Notes: a model not told the origin generated them from the sequence alone. A DNA stretch of 64,000 nucleotides from Cognataquiflexum aquatile (GCF_003316845.1 NZ_QMIK01000003.1:62001-126000), one strand, 5' to 3'; shown: positions 44,660-54,059, counted from the stretch's first letter. A program made the numbers and translations.

Positions 44660-44887
44660 CTGGCCGATTGGGAAAACAGAAAGCAAACCATCCATTCCAA
44701 CCGGGACTTTTGGATTCCCAAGATCGAAAGAAACATTCAGCGGGATGTCGAGATCAACCATTTCTACCGCGCCGGCGGTTGGACCGTCCTTAGATTCTGG
44801 GATTTTGAGGTAAAAAAGGAATTGGGTACTTGTGTGAAGAGGGTGGTGGATGAGATATTTAGAAAAAGAAATTTTGTCGATTTTTAA
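44660..44887 (+). pseudogene. Truncated copy of the vsr 3' end
   Basis: This fragment repeats the last 70 or so codons of the vsr gene at 42895: DWENRKQTIHSNRDFWIPKI, then FYRAGGWTVLRFWDFEVKKE, ending in a stop at 44887. It lacks a start and the catalytic N-terminal part, and is broken at its left end (bases are missing within the GSFWHGHDW region). It overlaps the 3' end of the McrC-like gene by four bases. It and the intact vsr bracket fic. Confidence 0.85.
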
Positions 44888-47256
44888 CCCTCTTTTTCCA
44901 CCACCTGCATCAATTCTGATAAAGTCACGGTAAATGGTATTCCAACACGCTTCCTAATATTGCCAGCAGTCTCAATTACTTTTTGGTAAGCCTCTAGATC
45001 TTTAACCCTCCATTTGACTGCACCAAAATCCGCAGGCTCAACTCTTTCAATTTCGATAACAAGGTAATACTCCTTAAGTGATCCCATTGGGGGATAGTCC
45101 AATTTCTCAAGTTTCTCCTTTGAATAGACCTTTGGACCTTTACTCGTTATTTTAAAAAATTTGTCAGCTTTATCCGTTCCGTTTTCCCGTAAAAGCAAAT
45201 ATTTGGCATCTGCCACTTCTTTGCTCAAAACCAAAGAACCCGCATCATCATCCATTCTGAAATTATACAGGCCCTTGTTTTCATACCACTCCATCCTTTC
45301 TTTTGAGCGGCTATAGCCTACCAATACAAAGGTCTCGTCAGGAATGATTCTCTGAGATCCAGCACCGGTATGGTATTCCGGAAAAGGCTCATGCAAAATA
45401 TTGTCGTCAGTCTTTGAGTTTTTATGAATCTCATAGACTTTGGATGAAAGTCTGTCCCTTTGTGAAATACGATCCAAAAGATGTTTCATCACTTGGTCGA
45501 TGAAGTCAGATAGCTTGTCAATTCCGGATTTGTCTTCGGAAGGATTAATGGCAAATGCACCAAGCCCAGGGATGATTTCATGAAACCCACGAAATGCTTT
45601 TTGTTCTGTTCCCGGATAAAGGATATAGGCACCTCCTGTTCTTCTGATGGCATCTTTGTAAGCATGCATTTTCAACAGATCTGCATTCTTATAATTCCCT
45701 TTTCTTTCTTCTTCTTTTTCAAAGTCCAAATCTTTGGTTTCAACTCCGGTATTTACTAAAAATTGATTCACCTTGTATTTCGCATCAAAGTGGATATGGA
45801 CTATTTGCTCAAGCTTTTCTGCATCCTTTTCCTTCATATGAGCAGGCCAAAAAGTCAAAGTATAATCAGGCCTAAGGGTGGAAGTCCAGCTACCACTATT
45901 GCCATCGGTATATATGTTTCCTCCTTGAAATGAGCGGTTAAATGAAAATTTGATTATGAATACTCTGGTCCCGAAATCACATTTTCCTTTTAAGGCTACA
46001 TGTTTTCCGCGTTTTACGATGACCTGGATTTTATCCTTATCAAATTCAAACAGATGGTCATAGCCTTTGCCATCAACGCTATGTTGGTCAAGGTTGAATT
46101 TTCCTTTGAACAAATCATAAAGGGTAAAAAACAACCAGTATTCATAAAGAGCGGCAATATCCCGTTTTCCTGCCTGGTACACATCATCCCCGCCTTTCCA
46201 GATCAGTTTGGCGGCAAGGTCAAATTTTAACCATGAACTTAAAATTTCCCGGTAACCACTCTTCCTTTGGAGAACAGGACTATTGAGCTTTAATGAGGTT
46301 GGTCTTGATATTTCTTTGAAAAAATTATGGCTTAATATGTTTTCTAGGGTTTTTACTAAAATATCAGCTTCTTTTCTTTCCCGCGTAGTAGGCGAGAATT
46401 TATCCAGGCAATTTTCACAAAAAGAAAGGTAAACTTCCAAAGCGTGTTTGATAAACCGGTTCTCCGGATTATCCAAAACCTCCACTTTTTTGAGGCCTTC
46501 GATTTTGGAAGGGATAGAATTTAATCCATATCTCCTCAGCAAATGGCTTTCATCCAAAGCAGTTCGGTTGCTTCCCGAAACCAACTGCCTGATGGCAGAC
46601 TGATTGAATCGCCTGATATTTCGGGTATCTTTAACTTCCAGGTTTTCTGACCAATTGGTTTTAGGATTACTGATGATTTTCTGGATAGCTTCTTCAAATT
46701 CCGGAGAATTGATGATCGACCTCACAAAGCAAAAGCGTTGGTAAATGGTTTTGGGATCCTGATCAAAATCCACCTCGTAGTTTTGGTGAACAGGTGAATT
46801 GATTTGCATCAAAAGCTCAGTGCACTTGTCAGTAATGCTTTCCAACATATACCTGTAATGTTCCCGGTAACTTTTATTGGGTTCATTGTCAAACTTTGAA
46901 GCCAACACCTCAAAAGAAACCACAATCTCTTTTTCTGGATTGTCTATGTGGTAAGCGTATGCGGTCAGAGTTCCTACATAAATATTGGGTACAATCCTTC
47001 CCCCTGCTAGATTTGTGGATCGGGATTGGGTAATGATGCCAATGTAATTTGTTCTCAGCCTATAATTCGGATCGGAAAAAAGGTACTCATAAGATTTGCC
47101 TTCCAAAAGCTGAACAGCTGCCTCACCCATTTCTTCCGCTTCCAGCAAAGGCAATTCCCTCAAAAAATTATCTCCTTCAGGAAAAATATCAAGAAACAAC
47201 TCAAAGCCTGGCTTAAAATTGTCTAATGAAAGCCTTATTTTTTTTAGGGCATCCAT
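44884..47256 (-). CDS. McrC-like DUF2357 protein with PD-(D/E)XK nuclease
   Basis: A 790-residue protein. An N-terminal DUF2357-like region (about 1-320) is followed by RDIAALYEYWLFFTLYDLF near residue 365 and a restriction-type nuclease centre, with RPDYTLTFWPAHM followed by VHIHFDAKYKVNQF (D...DAKYK; catalytic Asp and Lys). The C-terminal part (about 640-790) is not recognised. The gene start overlaps the stop of the AAA gene by one base, so the two are coupled, as in McrBC. Together they form a type IV-like, modification- or structure-dependent restriction system. The target modification is not known. Confidence 0.8.
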   Translation of the reverse strand: MDALKKIRLSLDNFKPGFELFLDIFPEGDNFLRELPLLEAEEMGEAAVQLLEGKSYEYLFSDPNYRLRTNYIGIITQSRSTNLAGGRIVPNIYVGTLTAYAYHIDNPEKEIVVSFEVLASKFDNEPNKSYREHYRYMLESITDKCTELLMQINSPVHQNYEVDFDQDPKTIYQRFCFVRSIINSPEFEEAIQKIISNPKTNWSENLEVKDTRNIRRFNQSAIRQLVSGSNRTALDESHLLRRYGLNSIPSKIEGLKKVEVLDNPENRFIKHALEVYLSFCENCLDKFSPTTRERKEADILVKTLENILSHNFFKEISRPTSLKLNSPVLQRKSGYREILSSWLKFDLAAKLIWKGGDDVYQAGKRDIAALYEYWLFFTLYDLFKGKFNLDQHSVDGKGYDHLFEFDKDKIQVIVKRGKHVALKGKCDFGTRVFIIKFSFNRSFQGGNIYTDGNSGSWTSTLRPDYTLTFWPAHMKEKDAEKLEQIVHIHFDAKYKVNQFLVNTGVETKDLDFEKEEERKGNYKNADLLKMHAYKDAIRRTGGAYILYPGTEQKAFRGFHEIIPGLGAFAINPSEDKSGIDKLSDFIDQVMKHLLDRISQRDRLSSKVYEIHKNSKTDDNILHEPFPEYHTGAGSQRIIPDETFVLVGYSRSKERMEWYENKGLYNFRMDDDAGSLVLSKEVADAKYLLLRENGTDKADKFFKITSKGPKVYSKEKLEKLDYPPMGSLKEYYLVIEIERVEPADFGAVKWRVKDLEAYQKVIETAGNIRKRVGIPFTVTLSELMQVVEKEG

Positions 47257-48884
47257 CAGGCTTCAGCATAACTGGTAAATCCGTTGGCGATGACATTCTT
47301 GTGCATGCGGCAGATTTTTTCCAAAGATACTTTATACTTGACGGTCAATCCTAAGGCAAATCCATCCGTATCATAAACCTCAAAAAGCTTCTTTTTTACT
47401 TCATCTTCAGAAACAGTACCATCGATGCAAAGCTTTGCCAAGGATGTCAGTACAGAGACTAACTTACTTCTCGAACCATGCAATTTTGGAAGTAATTTCT
47501 GCATAATGGCTGCGTCAATGATTTCGTCAAGATCCCAATCCGGATCCAATTTCTTGGCAATACCAACAAACCGCTTGATCTCGGAAGCGGTACGATAGCC
47601 AAATTCAGCACCGGTTTTTTTCAGTTCTTTGAAAAAAAACAAAAGTGCTTTGTTAAGTTGGTCGGCATTTTCCAAAGGATAATTCCTTTCCAAAGCCAAC
47701 CTTACGAAGTCCGATCCCATTCCCGATCCCTTACCCTCAAGCCCATCAAGGTTGAGCTCTCCTGCAGAAGCAAGGTAATCACTTAATTCGTCTTGAGTAA
47801 TCCTGAACTCAATCACATTTGCCCTGTCAAGGACTTTGGGACTGAACATATACGTCGTCTCATCGATATTGACTGTCCCGATGATAAAGAGGTTTTTGGG
47901 CCAGGAGATTTCCTGAGGGATAGCTTTATCGTCAGAACTCTTTCGTGATGTTCCTGAGTAAAGCTTGATGGCATCACCGGATTCCATAACTGAGAGAAAA
48001 TCCGCAAAATACCGCTCCACATGGCTGAGGTTCATCTCGTCCAAAATCAAAAAATGGGGTTTATTTTGGTTCTCTTTTTGGGAAGCCTCTAACAACAAAT
48101 CCAATACCCCATTATCAGGCTTAACATAATTACTGGATTCCAAGGAATTGGGATAACCCAAAAGTGGTTCGCGATTAGTCCAATCTGCACCCACAGGCAC
48201 AATCTTAAATTGCCTGTCCGATTGACAAATCCACAAGGCAAAGGCTTGTGCCAATTTTGTTTTTCCTGAACCGGAAAGACCTGTTAGGATGACAAAGGGT
48301 TTGGTAAGAAGTGCTGCGGTAAATCTCAAGGCCAATGATATACTTATATTCAATCTTGCCTTGGATAGTCCTAATGGAAAATCATTGAAATTAAATTCCA
48401 AATTTAATTCTTTAGATTCAGTATGCTTCTCAAATAATAATGATTTATATTCTTTTATGATATCATCAAGATCATTCTGAATATTTCCCCAATTCAATTC
48501 TAGATTAAGGTCGTAAATTTTAAATATGAATGAATCTCCATATCGATCTGGAGTTATTCCTAATTTTTGGAAATGATCTTCTATTCTCACCGGATGGGAA
48601 TCAAAAACCCATTTGATCTTTGGGGGATTGGTTTCGCTTACTCCATATGCAAGGATTAATAATTTTTCTTTCTTAAATAGTAAGTAAACAGGGTAAATTC
48701 CATCAGCTGTTGTTTGTCCTTCAGCCAAAAAAGTAATCCATGGAATTCTTGCAATATTTCCTTGCCCAAAACTAACCTTCACCTTTAAATCTGAATACCT
48801 ATTAATGTAATGCGCAGTTGTCAGATTTGATGTTTTAGATTGCTCCAAAAATTTTGTCAATAACGGTTTAATGTTTTCAGCCAT
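47256..48884 (-). CDS. McrB-type AAA+ GTPase/ATPase with MrcB N-terminal domain
   Basis: A 542-residue motor subunit. The N-terminal 170 residues resemble DUF3578/MrcB_N (VSFGQGNIARIPWITFL, then GIYPVYLLFKKEKLLILAYGV). The AAA+ core has Walker A GLSGSGKTKLAQ, Walker B HFLILDEMNLSHVERYFADF and the sensor GTVNIDETTYMFSPKVLDRANVIEF. As in McrB, it would drive translocation by its nuclease partner. It is preceded by a small gene on the same strand and translationally coupled to the nuclease gene. Confidence 0.88.
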   Translation of the reverse strand: MAENIKPLLTKFLEQSKTSNLTTAHYINRYSDLKVKVSFGQGNIARIPWITFLAEGQTTADGIYPVYLLFKKEKLLILAYGVSETNPPKIKWVFDSHPVRIEDHFQKLGITPDRYGDSFIFKIYDLNLELNWGNIQNDLDDIIKEYKSLLFEKHTESKELNLEFNFNDFPLGLSKARLNISISLALRFTAALLTKPFVILTGLSGSGKTKLAQAFALWICQSDRQFKIVPVGADWTNREPLLGYPNSLESSNYVKPDNGVLDLLLEASQKENQNKPHFLILDEMNLSHVERYFADFLSVMESGDAIKLYSGTSRKSSDDKAIPQEISWPKNLFIIGTVNIDETTYMFSPKVLDRANVIEFRITQDELSDYLASAGELNLDGLEGKGSGMGSDFVRLALERNYPLENADQLNKALLFFFKELKKTGAEFGYRTASEIKRFVGIAKKLDPDWDLDEIIDAAIMQKLLPKLHGSRSKLVSVLTSLAKLCIDGTVSEDEVKKKLFEVYDTDGFALGLTVKYKVSLEKICRMHKNVIANGFTSYAEA

Positions 48885-48924
48885 TCTATAAAGGTTAATC
48901 TTTAATTGTAAACTTAATTATAAT

Positions 48925-49191
48925 TTAACCCATCTCCACGTAATCAGATATCAAATCTGACAATTGATCGAACTCCTCATCATATTTCAAAACTATTCTG
49001 GAAGTCAATTTATCTACCCATTTTTTGATATCCTCTTCATTGGCTAGAGTTTTCAAAAAAGCCAAGTTAGAGTTCTCGGGTGTCAATTCACCAAGCCATA
49101 TCATGATATCATATTTGTAACTATCTGCAAAAGTCTTCTCTATAAGAAGGTATTTGTGCAGTAGGTGGATTTTCTCATCAAATGATAGCAT
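48925..49191 (-). CDS. Small acidic protein, unknown function
   Basis: An 88-residue helical protein (HLLHKYLLIEKTFADSYKYD, then LISDYVEMG) on the same strand as the McrBC-type pair, 40 bp upstream. It has no recognised domain. Its position suggests it belongs to the restriction operon, perhaps as an accessory or regulator, which is inference from context only. Confidence 0.5.
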   Translation of the reverse strand: MLSFDEKIHLLHKYLLIEKTFADSYKYDIMIWLGELTPENSNLAFLKTLANEEDIKKWVDKLTSRIVLKYDEEFDQLSDLISDYVEMG

Positions 49192-49274
49192 TGAGATTTA
49201 TAGAAGTGTTAGAAGAATAAGCAGCTGTATCAAAAAAGAGAATATTTCTTCTTTTTCCCAAATTGGATCAGTTT

Positions 49275-50015
49275 TTACTTGAAACACCCCACCACCCCAA
49301 TGGCCCCACCTTCCTTCAGGGTATAAGTTTGGCCATTGACCACATCTAAAAACTTGATGCCTACAATTCCCAAAATTACTTTTTGGATTTGGGGAGTAGC
49401 AAAGGACAATTCCATTTCACCCAAATCCGAAAGCGGTTGTCCGGCTTCCATCATGCCGCTTTCCTGCCACTCGACAGTGGCCTCGGAATCTTCTGACAAG
49501 GCCACCAAGCCGAGGATGACCTGATACGGTCGGGAACGCGCAGCTTCAGAGAATGGGGGAGTAAGCATCCCTCCAAAATCGAAGTGGAATGATTTGCCTT
49601 TCTCTTTTTCTGACAAGTGCGGCAATCGGCCAAGTGTAGAACGCAGGTTGGCTTTGGTAAAGTCGATTCCTACAAGTTTGCTGACATCACCGTAAAAGAT
49701 TTTCCGTTCACCCCGGGGATGGATAGGGTCTTTCGCCAAGGCGGAGGTAAAAATACCGGTCAACTTGGAGTTTATGTGAGGGTTCAAAGCCGGGCCATAC
49801 ATATATATGATCGCATGTTTCATTTTTCCCGCCAGGCTACCCGCCATTCCAAAATCATTGGAGGCTTGCCTCGAACGTTCAAAAGCCTTGCTGTTTTTAA
49901 ATTGTTTGGTGGTCGGCCCGGTTTTGTTCCTAACCATATCCACCCCCTCGCTTTGGTAAAAATCGAGGCCGCCTATCCGGCCATTTAAGCGAATGATTCC
50001 TGTCTGTCTAGCCAT
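49275..50015 (-). CDS. Conserved Bacteroidota protein, unknown function
   Basis: A 246-residue protein beginning MARQTGIIRLNGRIGGLDF and continuing NKTGPTTKQFKNSKAFER and ASNDFGMAGSLAGKMKHAI. This N-terminal pattern is familiar from a widespread Bacteroidota family of unknown function. The C-terminal half looks beta-rich. It lies at the edge of the defence-like island; whether it belongs to it is unclear. Confidence 0.6.
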   Translation of the reverse strand: MARQTGIIRLNGRIGGLDFYQSEGVDMVRNKTGPTTKQFKNSKAFERSRQASNDFGMAGSLAGKMKHAIIYMYGPALNPHINSKLTGIFTSALAKDPIHPRGERKIFYGDVSKLVGIDFTKANLRSTLGRLPHLSEKEKGKSFHFDFGGMLTPPFSEAARSRPYQVILGLVALSEDSEATVEWQESGMMEAGQPLSDLGEMELSFATPQIQKVILGIVGIKFLDVVNGQTYTLKEGGAIGVVGCFK

Positions 50016-50072
50016 AGTTCCGTATACTTTCCGTTATAGTTCCCCTATAGTCCCGTTATAGTTCCCTTACCC

Positions 50073-50133
50073 ATACTCCGTGTCTGAGTAGACGATACTC
50101 CGTGTCTGAGTGCAGGATACTCCGTGTCTGCGT
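50073..50133. repeat. Tandem repeat with 22-bp period
   Basis: ATACTCCGTGTCTGAGT recurs at 50073, 50095 and 50117 (last copy with one change), an exact 22-bp step. It lies upstream of the 246-residue gene on its 5' side, after TATAGTTCCC and TATAGTCCC repeats at 50030-50070. Confidence 0.8.
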
Positions 50134-50323
50134 TACCTCAGCCTTACCTTTGATACGATGTGGAACTGACCCAGAGTGCTTGTAGGGGTGATCAAGAATG
50201 CTCTGAATACTATAAACCTAGTAAAAAATATTGCTAAAACAAATTTGTTTACAATCTTTGTATTTGTCCACTTATCCTTATTTTCCCTATTCCCGATTAT
50301 TTTGACTAATCTTATTTAGTAAC

Positions 50324-50628
50324 GTAGGGGAGGAATGATCCCGAGCCGTCGGGAGGCCGGCGCTGGCCTTGTGGGTTGATAGGTTTCCGCCGTCTTGTCC
50401 CGTAAGCTTTCGGGATGAGCTACTTTTTTTGTCATAGCCTGCCCCGTATTTATCGGGGAAAAAGTAAAATCCCAGGTTTACTTCTAAAACTGAACCTCAT
50501 ATGTTAGAGGTGGGGAGGAATGACGGCGAACCGGGCCGGCCCAGGCCATGTGGGTTGATAGGATTTTGCCGTCTTGTCCCGATAGCTATCGGGATGGGCT
50601 ACTTTTTTTGTCAAGCAAAAAAGTAGCT
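50324..50628. repeat. Two tandem copies of a structured dispersed element
   Basis: Copy 1 (about 50324-50434) and copy 2 (about 50510-50628) share GGGGAGGAATGA, GTGGGTTGATAGG, CCGTCTTGTCCCG and GCTACTTTTTTTGTCA. Both have the palindrome TCCCG-N-CGGGA (perfect TCCCGATAGCTATCGGGA at 50577-50594). Copy 2 ends in a hairpin GCTACTTTTTTTG/CAAAAAAGTAGC. The rest of the 50016-50782 gap shows no gene. Confidence 0.75.
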
Positions 50629-50782
50629 GTAGAAATGAGGTGGGTTAACCGAAAGCTAAAAGAACATTTTGAACCTGATGTTTAATACTAGTACACTTTA
50701 AGCCGCACTTTTTTATTTTTTAAAGAATTATACCTCAACATTTCTACTCCCATCCCCGTCATGGTTTCAAAATCGTGAACCT

Positions 50783-51190
50783 ATGAAAAAATCCTTTCCT
50801 TTGCTCGCCATTTGCTTCCTGCTTTTTTCATGCCTAGAACAGGAAACCCTCAATTTAGAATCAGGGGAATTTCCCCTCGGTACCTGGACCAATATCCAAT
50901 ACGAAGAAACCGGTTTTACCATGGACCGCAGCAACAGACTTGAAGAAAATAGGTATGGATTTGTTTTTTCTGAAAACGGCAAACTCATCCAACGTGCCAA
51001 TTCAAGTTTTTGTGGAACTCCGCCTATCCTCACGGCAGATTTTGCAGGAAAGTGGAATGTGAGAGGTGATGTTTTCGAAGTGGAGGTTAATTTTTGGGGC
51101 GGAAAATACAGGCAGGAATGGAAAGTAACCCAGCTTTCAGGCAAAACAGTAAAGGTCGAGCTGCTCAAGCAGGAATATTTTAACGATTAA
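50783..51190 (+). CDS. Putative lipoprotein, unknown function
   Basis: A 135-residue protein with a lipoprotein signal (MKKSFPLLAICFLLFSC). The mature part (LESGEFPLGTWTN, then FVFSENGKL and WNVRGDVFEVEVNFWGGKYR) is beta-rich and resembles lipocalin-like proteins in its start, GTW followed by strands. It is a single gene convergent with the HAD phosphatase gene. Confidence 0.7.
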   Translation: MKKSFPLLAICFLLFSCLEQETLNLESGEFPLGTWTNIQYEETGFTMDRSNRLEENRYGFVFSENGKLIQRANSSFCGTPPILTADFAGKWNVRGDVFEVEVNFWGGKYRQEWKVTQLSGKTVKVELLKQEYFND

Positions 51191-51212
51191 ATCCTGTCAG
51201 GTTCCATAGGAA

Positions 51213-51863
51213 TCATCCAAACATCCCCCTCCCCAACTCCTCAAAATCCACAATCACCTGATCGCAGCCATAGGAAAGGAGTTCGTCGGGACTTTGGCTG
51301 GTACTGATCCCGATGACATGGAGTCCGGCACGCTTTGCCGCCAAGATCCCTCCCTGCGAATCTTCGATGACGAGGCATTCTTCCGGCTTCAAACCCGCCT
51401 TTTGCATACTGAGCAGGAAAATCTCCGGATCGGGTTTGCCCTTAGTGACTTCATGCCCGCCTGTGGTAAAGGAAAAATAAGAACGGATTCCGAGGCTATC
51501 CAAAGTAAAATCAATGTTGGGAGGATCACCCATCGTCGCCAAGAGGGCTTGGATGCCATTGGACTGTAGAGATTGGAGGAAAGGAGTCAGGCCATGGACT
51601 TCCCGGATATGGGGTCGATACCGTTCTCGGTAAGTGCTTTCTTTCTCTTGCCCGAGTTCATAGAGCAATTGGTTGTCCTGGATTTGGGGAAAAAACCGCC
51701 GAATCATCTCATCGATTGTCCCATGGTTTTGTGCATGGAATTCGGATTCGTTGAGGTGGATACCCTGCTTTTTCAAAAAAGCCAACCATGCATCCCGGTG
51801 GTAAGGGATATTATCCACCAAGGTTCCATCCATGTCAAAAATAATTGCTTTGGGTAGTTTCAT
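51213..51863 (-). CDS. HAD-family phosphatase (beta-phosphoglucomutase-like)
   Basis: About 216 residues from the ATG at 51863; in-frame sequence upstream runs into heptamer repeats and is not part of the gene. HAD motif I IIFDMDGTLVDN is at the start, LLATMGDP matches motif II, GKPDPEIFL motif III and VIEDSQGGILAAKRAG motif IV. The cap is of the alpha-helical C1 type, as in beta-phosphoglucomutases and sugar phosphatases. The substrate is unknown. It follows a 7-bp-period array. Confidence 0.88.
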   Translation of the reverse strand: MKLPKAIIFDMDGTLVDNIPYHRDAWLAFLKKQGIHLNESEFHAQNHGTIDEMIRRFFPQIQDNQLLYELGQEKESTYRERYRPHIREVHGLTPFLQSLQSNGIQALLATMGDPPNIDFTLDSLGIRSYFSFTTGGHEVTKGKPDPEIFLLSMQKAGLKPEECLVIEDSQGGILAAKRAGLHVIGISTSQSPDELLSYGCDQVIVDFEELGRGMFG

Positions 51864-51865
51864 GC

Positions 51866-51903
51866 TTGAGACAGGAGATATGAGACGTGAGACAAGAGAC
51901 TGA
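51866..51903. repeat. Degenerate heptamer array 5' of the HAD gene
   Basis: The sequence runs GAGACAGGAGATATGAGAC then GTGAGACAAGAGAC, in 7-bp steps built on GAGAC. Bases GAGACGTGAGACAAGAGAC (51882-51900) recur exactly at 62551-62569. Both arrays lie just upstream of the start codon of a minus-strand gene. Confidence 0.65.
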
Positions 51904-52158
51904 ATTCTGGTAAGGTTAAGAGAAATTGTAAAATAAAGGGTTTTAAGGTTAAAAAGTTGAAAGGTTCTAAAGCTGAGTCCAAAGGTCGTGTTTGTCGGGG
52001 CCGTCACTCTGATCCGCTGCGGTGGAGAGGAGTCTCACTTAAAGTATATGAGATCTTTCAGTTCCCGATGAAAACGGGACAAGCAGTACCTCCTTACCAA
52101 TGACGTAAGTCTAAATTACCCCTCGGCAGGCTCGGGGAACGAGATATTGGGTTTTTGA

Positions 52159-52203
52159 GGGTGGGGAGGAAAAAGCGGCACAGCCGCTTTTTCCTCCCCA
52201 CCC
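52159..52203. repeat. Perfect 21-bp inverted repeat with 3-nt loop
   Basis: The arm at 52159-52179 (GGGTGGGGAGG...GCGGC) is an exact reverse complement of 52183-52203, with loop ACA. It shares GGTGGGGAGGAA with the elements at 50324-50628. The 51864-52437 gap is otherwise repeats, with a heptamer array (CGTACTT, TACTTCA) from about 52330 to 52437. Confidence 0.85.
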
Positions 52204-52329
52204 CTTAACCTAAAAAACCACGATGGCCGAGCTTGCCGAGGCCAAATTAGAAAACCCTCAACGTCATTTCATTTACTGAACATTTCTAAAAATGTTGAAG
52301 ACTCAGGATGACGGGTAATTCTCTCCCAC

Positions 52330-52437
52330 TCGGATACTTCGTACTTCGTACTTTTCCCACCTCTCACCACTTACCTTTCACTTCTTACCTCCTCATACTT
52401 CATACTTCCTACTTCATACTTCATACTTCATACTCCC
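52330..52437. repeat. Degenerate heptamer array 3' of the symporter gene
   Basis: The plus strand reads in 7-bp steps: CGTACTT CGTACTT TTCCCAC CTCTCAC CACTTAC, then TACTTCA TACTTCC TACTTCA. It is pyrimidine-rich on the plus strand. It lies at the 3' end of the symporter gene. Confidence 0.75.
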
Positions 52438-53850
52438 TTACTTACTCCACTTCTTCTTCTCTCCCTCGAAATCATAAGTAGGATCCACGCCTGCGTCTTT
52501 TTGTTTTTTGAAATCCTTCAGTGCTGCCAAAGCAGGTTTGCGGAGCAGCAGAATAGCGATGACGTTGAGCCAAGCCATCAGGCCTACGCCGATGTCACCA
52601 AAGGTCCAGGCCAATTCGGCGGTACGGACAGAACCGTAAAAGGTAGCCACCAAGATCAATATCCTCAGGACATAAGTCGGCCATTTTTGCTTGCCGTCTT
52701 TTTGAAGGTAACTCAGGTTCGTCTCCGCGATGTAGTAATACGCCATGATGGTCGTAAAAGCAAAGAACATCAAGGCAACTGCCACAAATCCCGCTCCGAT
52801 GGAAGGAAAATGGTGGCTGATGGCTTTTTGGGTATATTCTGCTCCGATGGATACGCCAGGGATATTCTCGACGATAAAGCCTCCCTCGGGATTGATGACG
52901 TTAAACTGACCCGTAAAAAGGATCATAAATGCGGTAGCGGTACATACAAAAAGCGTGTCGATATACACCGAAAATGCCTGCACTAAGCCTTGTTGGGCAG
53001 GGTGGGCAACCTCGGCGGCAGCGGCGGCGTGCGGTGCTGTACCTTGACCTGCTTCATTGGAATAAATTCCTCTTTTGATTCCCCAGGCGATGGCCATCCC
53101 AAACACACCGGAGTAAGTGGCTTCGAGGTTGAATGCAGAACCGACGATGAGTCGGATGACATTGGGTATTTCAGAGAAATTGAGAAAGATGATTATCTGT
53201 GCCATCAGGATATAGCCCAATGCCATAAAGGGGACGACGATCTCAGCTACTTTGCCGATCCTTTTGACCCCGCCAAAAATGATCAGGCCGAGCAGCAGAC
53301 AGATGATTCCCCCTGTAACTTCCACAGGAATGGAGAAGGCTGTTTTGACACTCAGCGCAATGCTGTTGCTCTGTACTCCGGGAAGCAGGAGAGACATGCT
53401 CAAGATGGTCACAAAGGCAAACAGGACGGCATACCATTTGATCCCGAGACCTCTTTCGATGTAAAAGGCCGGACCGCCACGGTACTGCCCGTCTTTGACT
53501 TCTTTGAATATCTGTCCCAAGGTAGCTTCAATATACGCTGAGGCTGCGCCCAAAAACGCAATGGCCCACATCCAAAAAACGGCACCCGGGCCACCCATGG
53601 CAATGGCCGTGGCCACACCGGCGATGTTTCCGGTTCCGATCCTTCCGGACATGGCTATCGCAAAAGCCTGAAAAGAAGAGACGCCCTTGTCAGAAGATTT
53701 GCCTACAAAAAGCAGGCGGACCATTTCCTTTAAATACCGCACCTGCAAAAATCGGGTGGTGATGGAAAAGTAGATGCCTGCGCCCATGCAAAGAAGGATG
53801 AGGGCATTACTCCAAATGATGTCATTGATAAAGTATACTATTTGCTCCAT
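52438..53850 (-). CDS. Alanine/glycine:cation symporter (AgcS family)
   Basis: A 470-residue membrane protein with about 11 helices. The AgcS signature GRIGTGNIAGVATAIAMGG is near residue 70 and FGMAIAWGIKRGIYSNEAGQGTAPHA in the middle. The family imports alanine or glycine with Na+ (or H+). A cation preference is not visible here. The gene appears monocistronic; long repeat-rich stretches lie on both sides. Confidence 0.92.
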   Translation of the reverse strand: MEQIVYFINDIIWSNALILLCMGAGIYFSITTRFLQVRYLKEMVRLLFVGKSSDKGVSSFQAFAIAMSGRIGTGNIAGVATAIAMGGPGAVFWMWAIAFLGAASAYIEATLGQIFKEVKDGQYRGGPAFYIERGLGIKWYAVLFAFVTILSMSLLLPGVQSNSIALSVKTAFSIPVEVTGGIICLLLGLIIFGGVKRIGKVAEIVVPFMALGYILMAQIIIFLNFSEIPNVIRLIVGSAFNLEATYSGVFGMAIAWGIKRGIYSNEAGQGTAPHAAAAAEVAHPAQQGLVQAFSVYIDTLFVCTATAFMILFTGQFNVINPEGGFIVENIPGVSIGAEYTQKAISHHFPSIGAGFVAVALMFFAFTTIMAYYYIAETNLSYLQKDGKQKWPTYVLRILILVATFYGSVRTAELAWTFGDIGVGLMAWLNVIAILLLRKPALAALKDFKKQKDAGVDPTYDFEGEKKKWSK

Positions 53851-54059
53851 AAAATGTATGCTGATTGGATTAGTAAATGGTTTTTTGGGGGTGGCAGGGA
53901 CAGAGAATCATAAAAACCCTTTTGAGTTGCGGCCAAATATATAACCTTCTTTAAATTAATTTCCTCAAATTATTTCGAAAGGCCCAAATCGGTAATGTTT
54001 GTTCCTTGATCGGGGTTTAAAAAGCAAAGAAAAAGCGATTCCCCAACTTACTTAAATAT

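Noticed and set aside
52159-52203. Intrinsic terminator for the symporter
   Set aside because: The stem is perfect but there is no T run on either side; more likely a repeat element.
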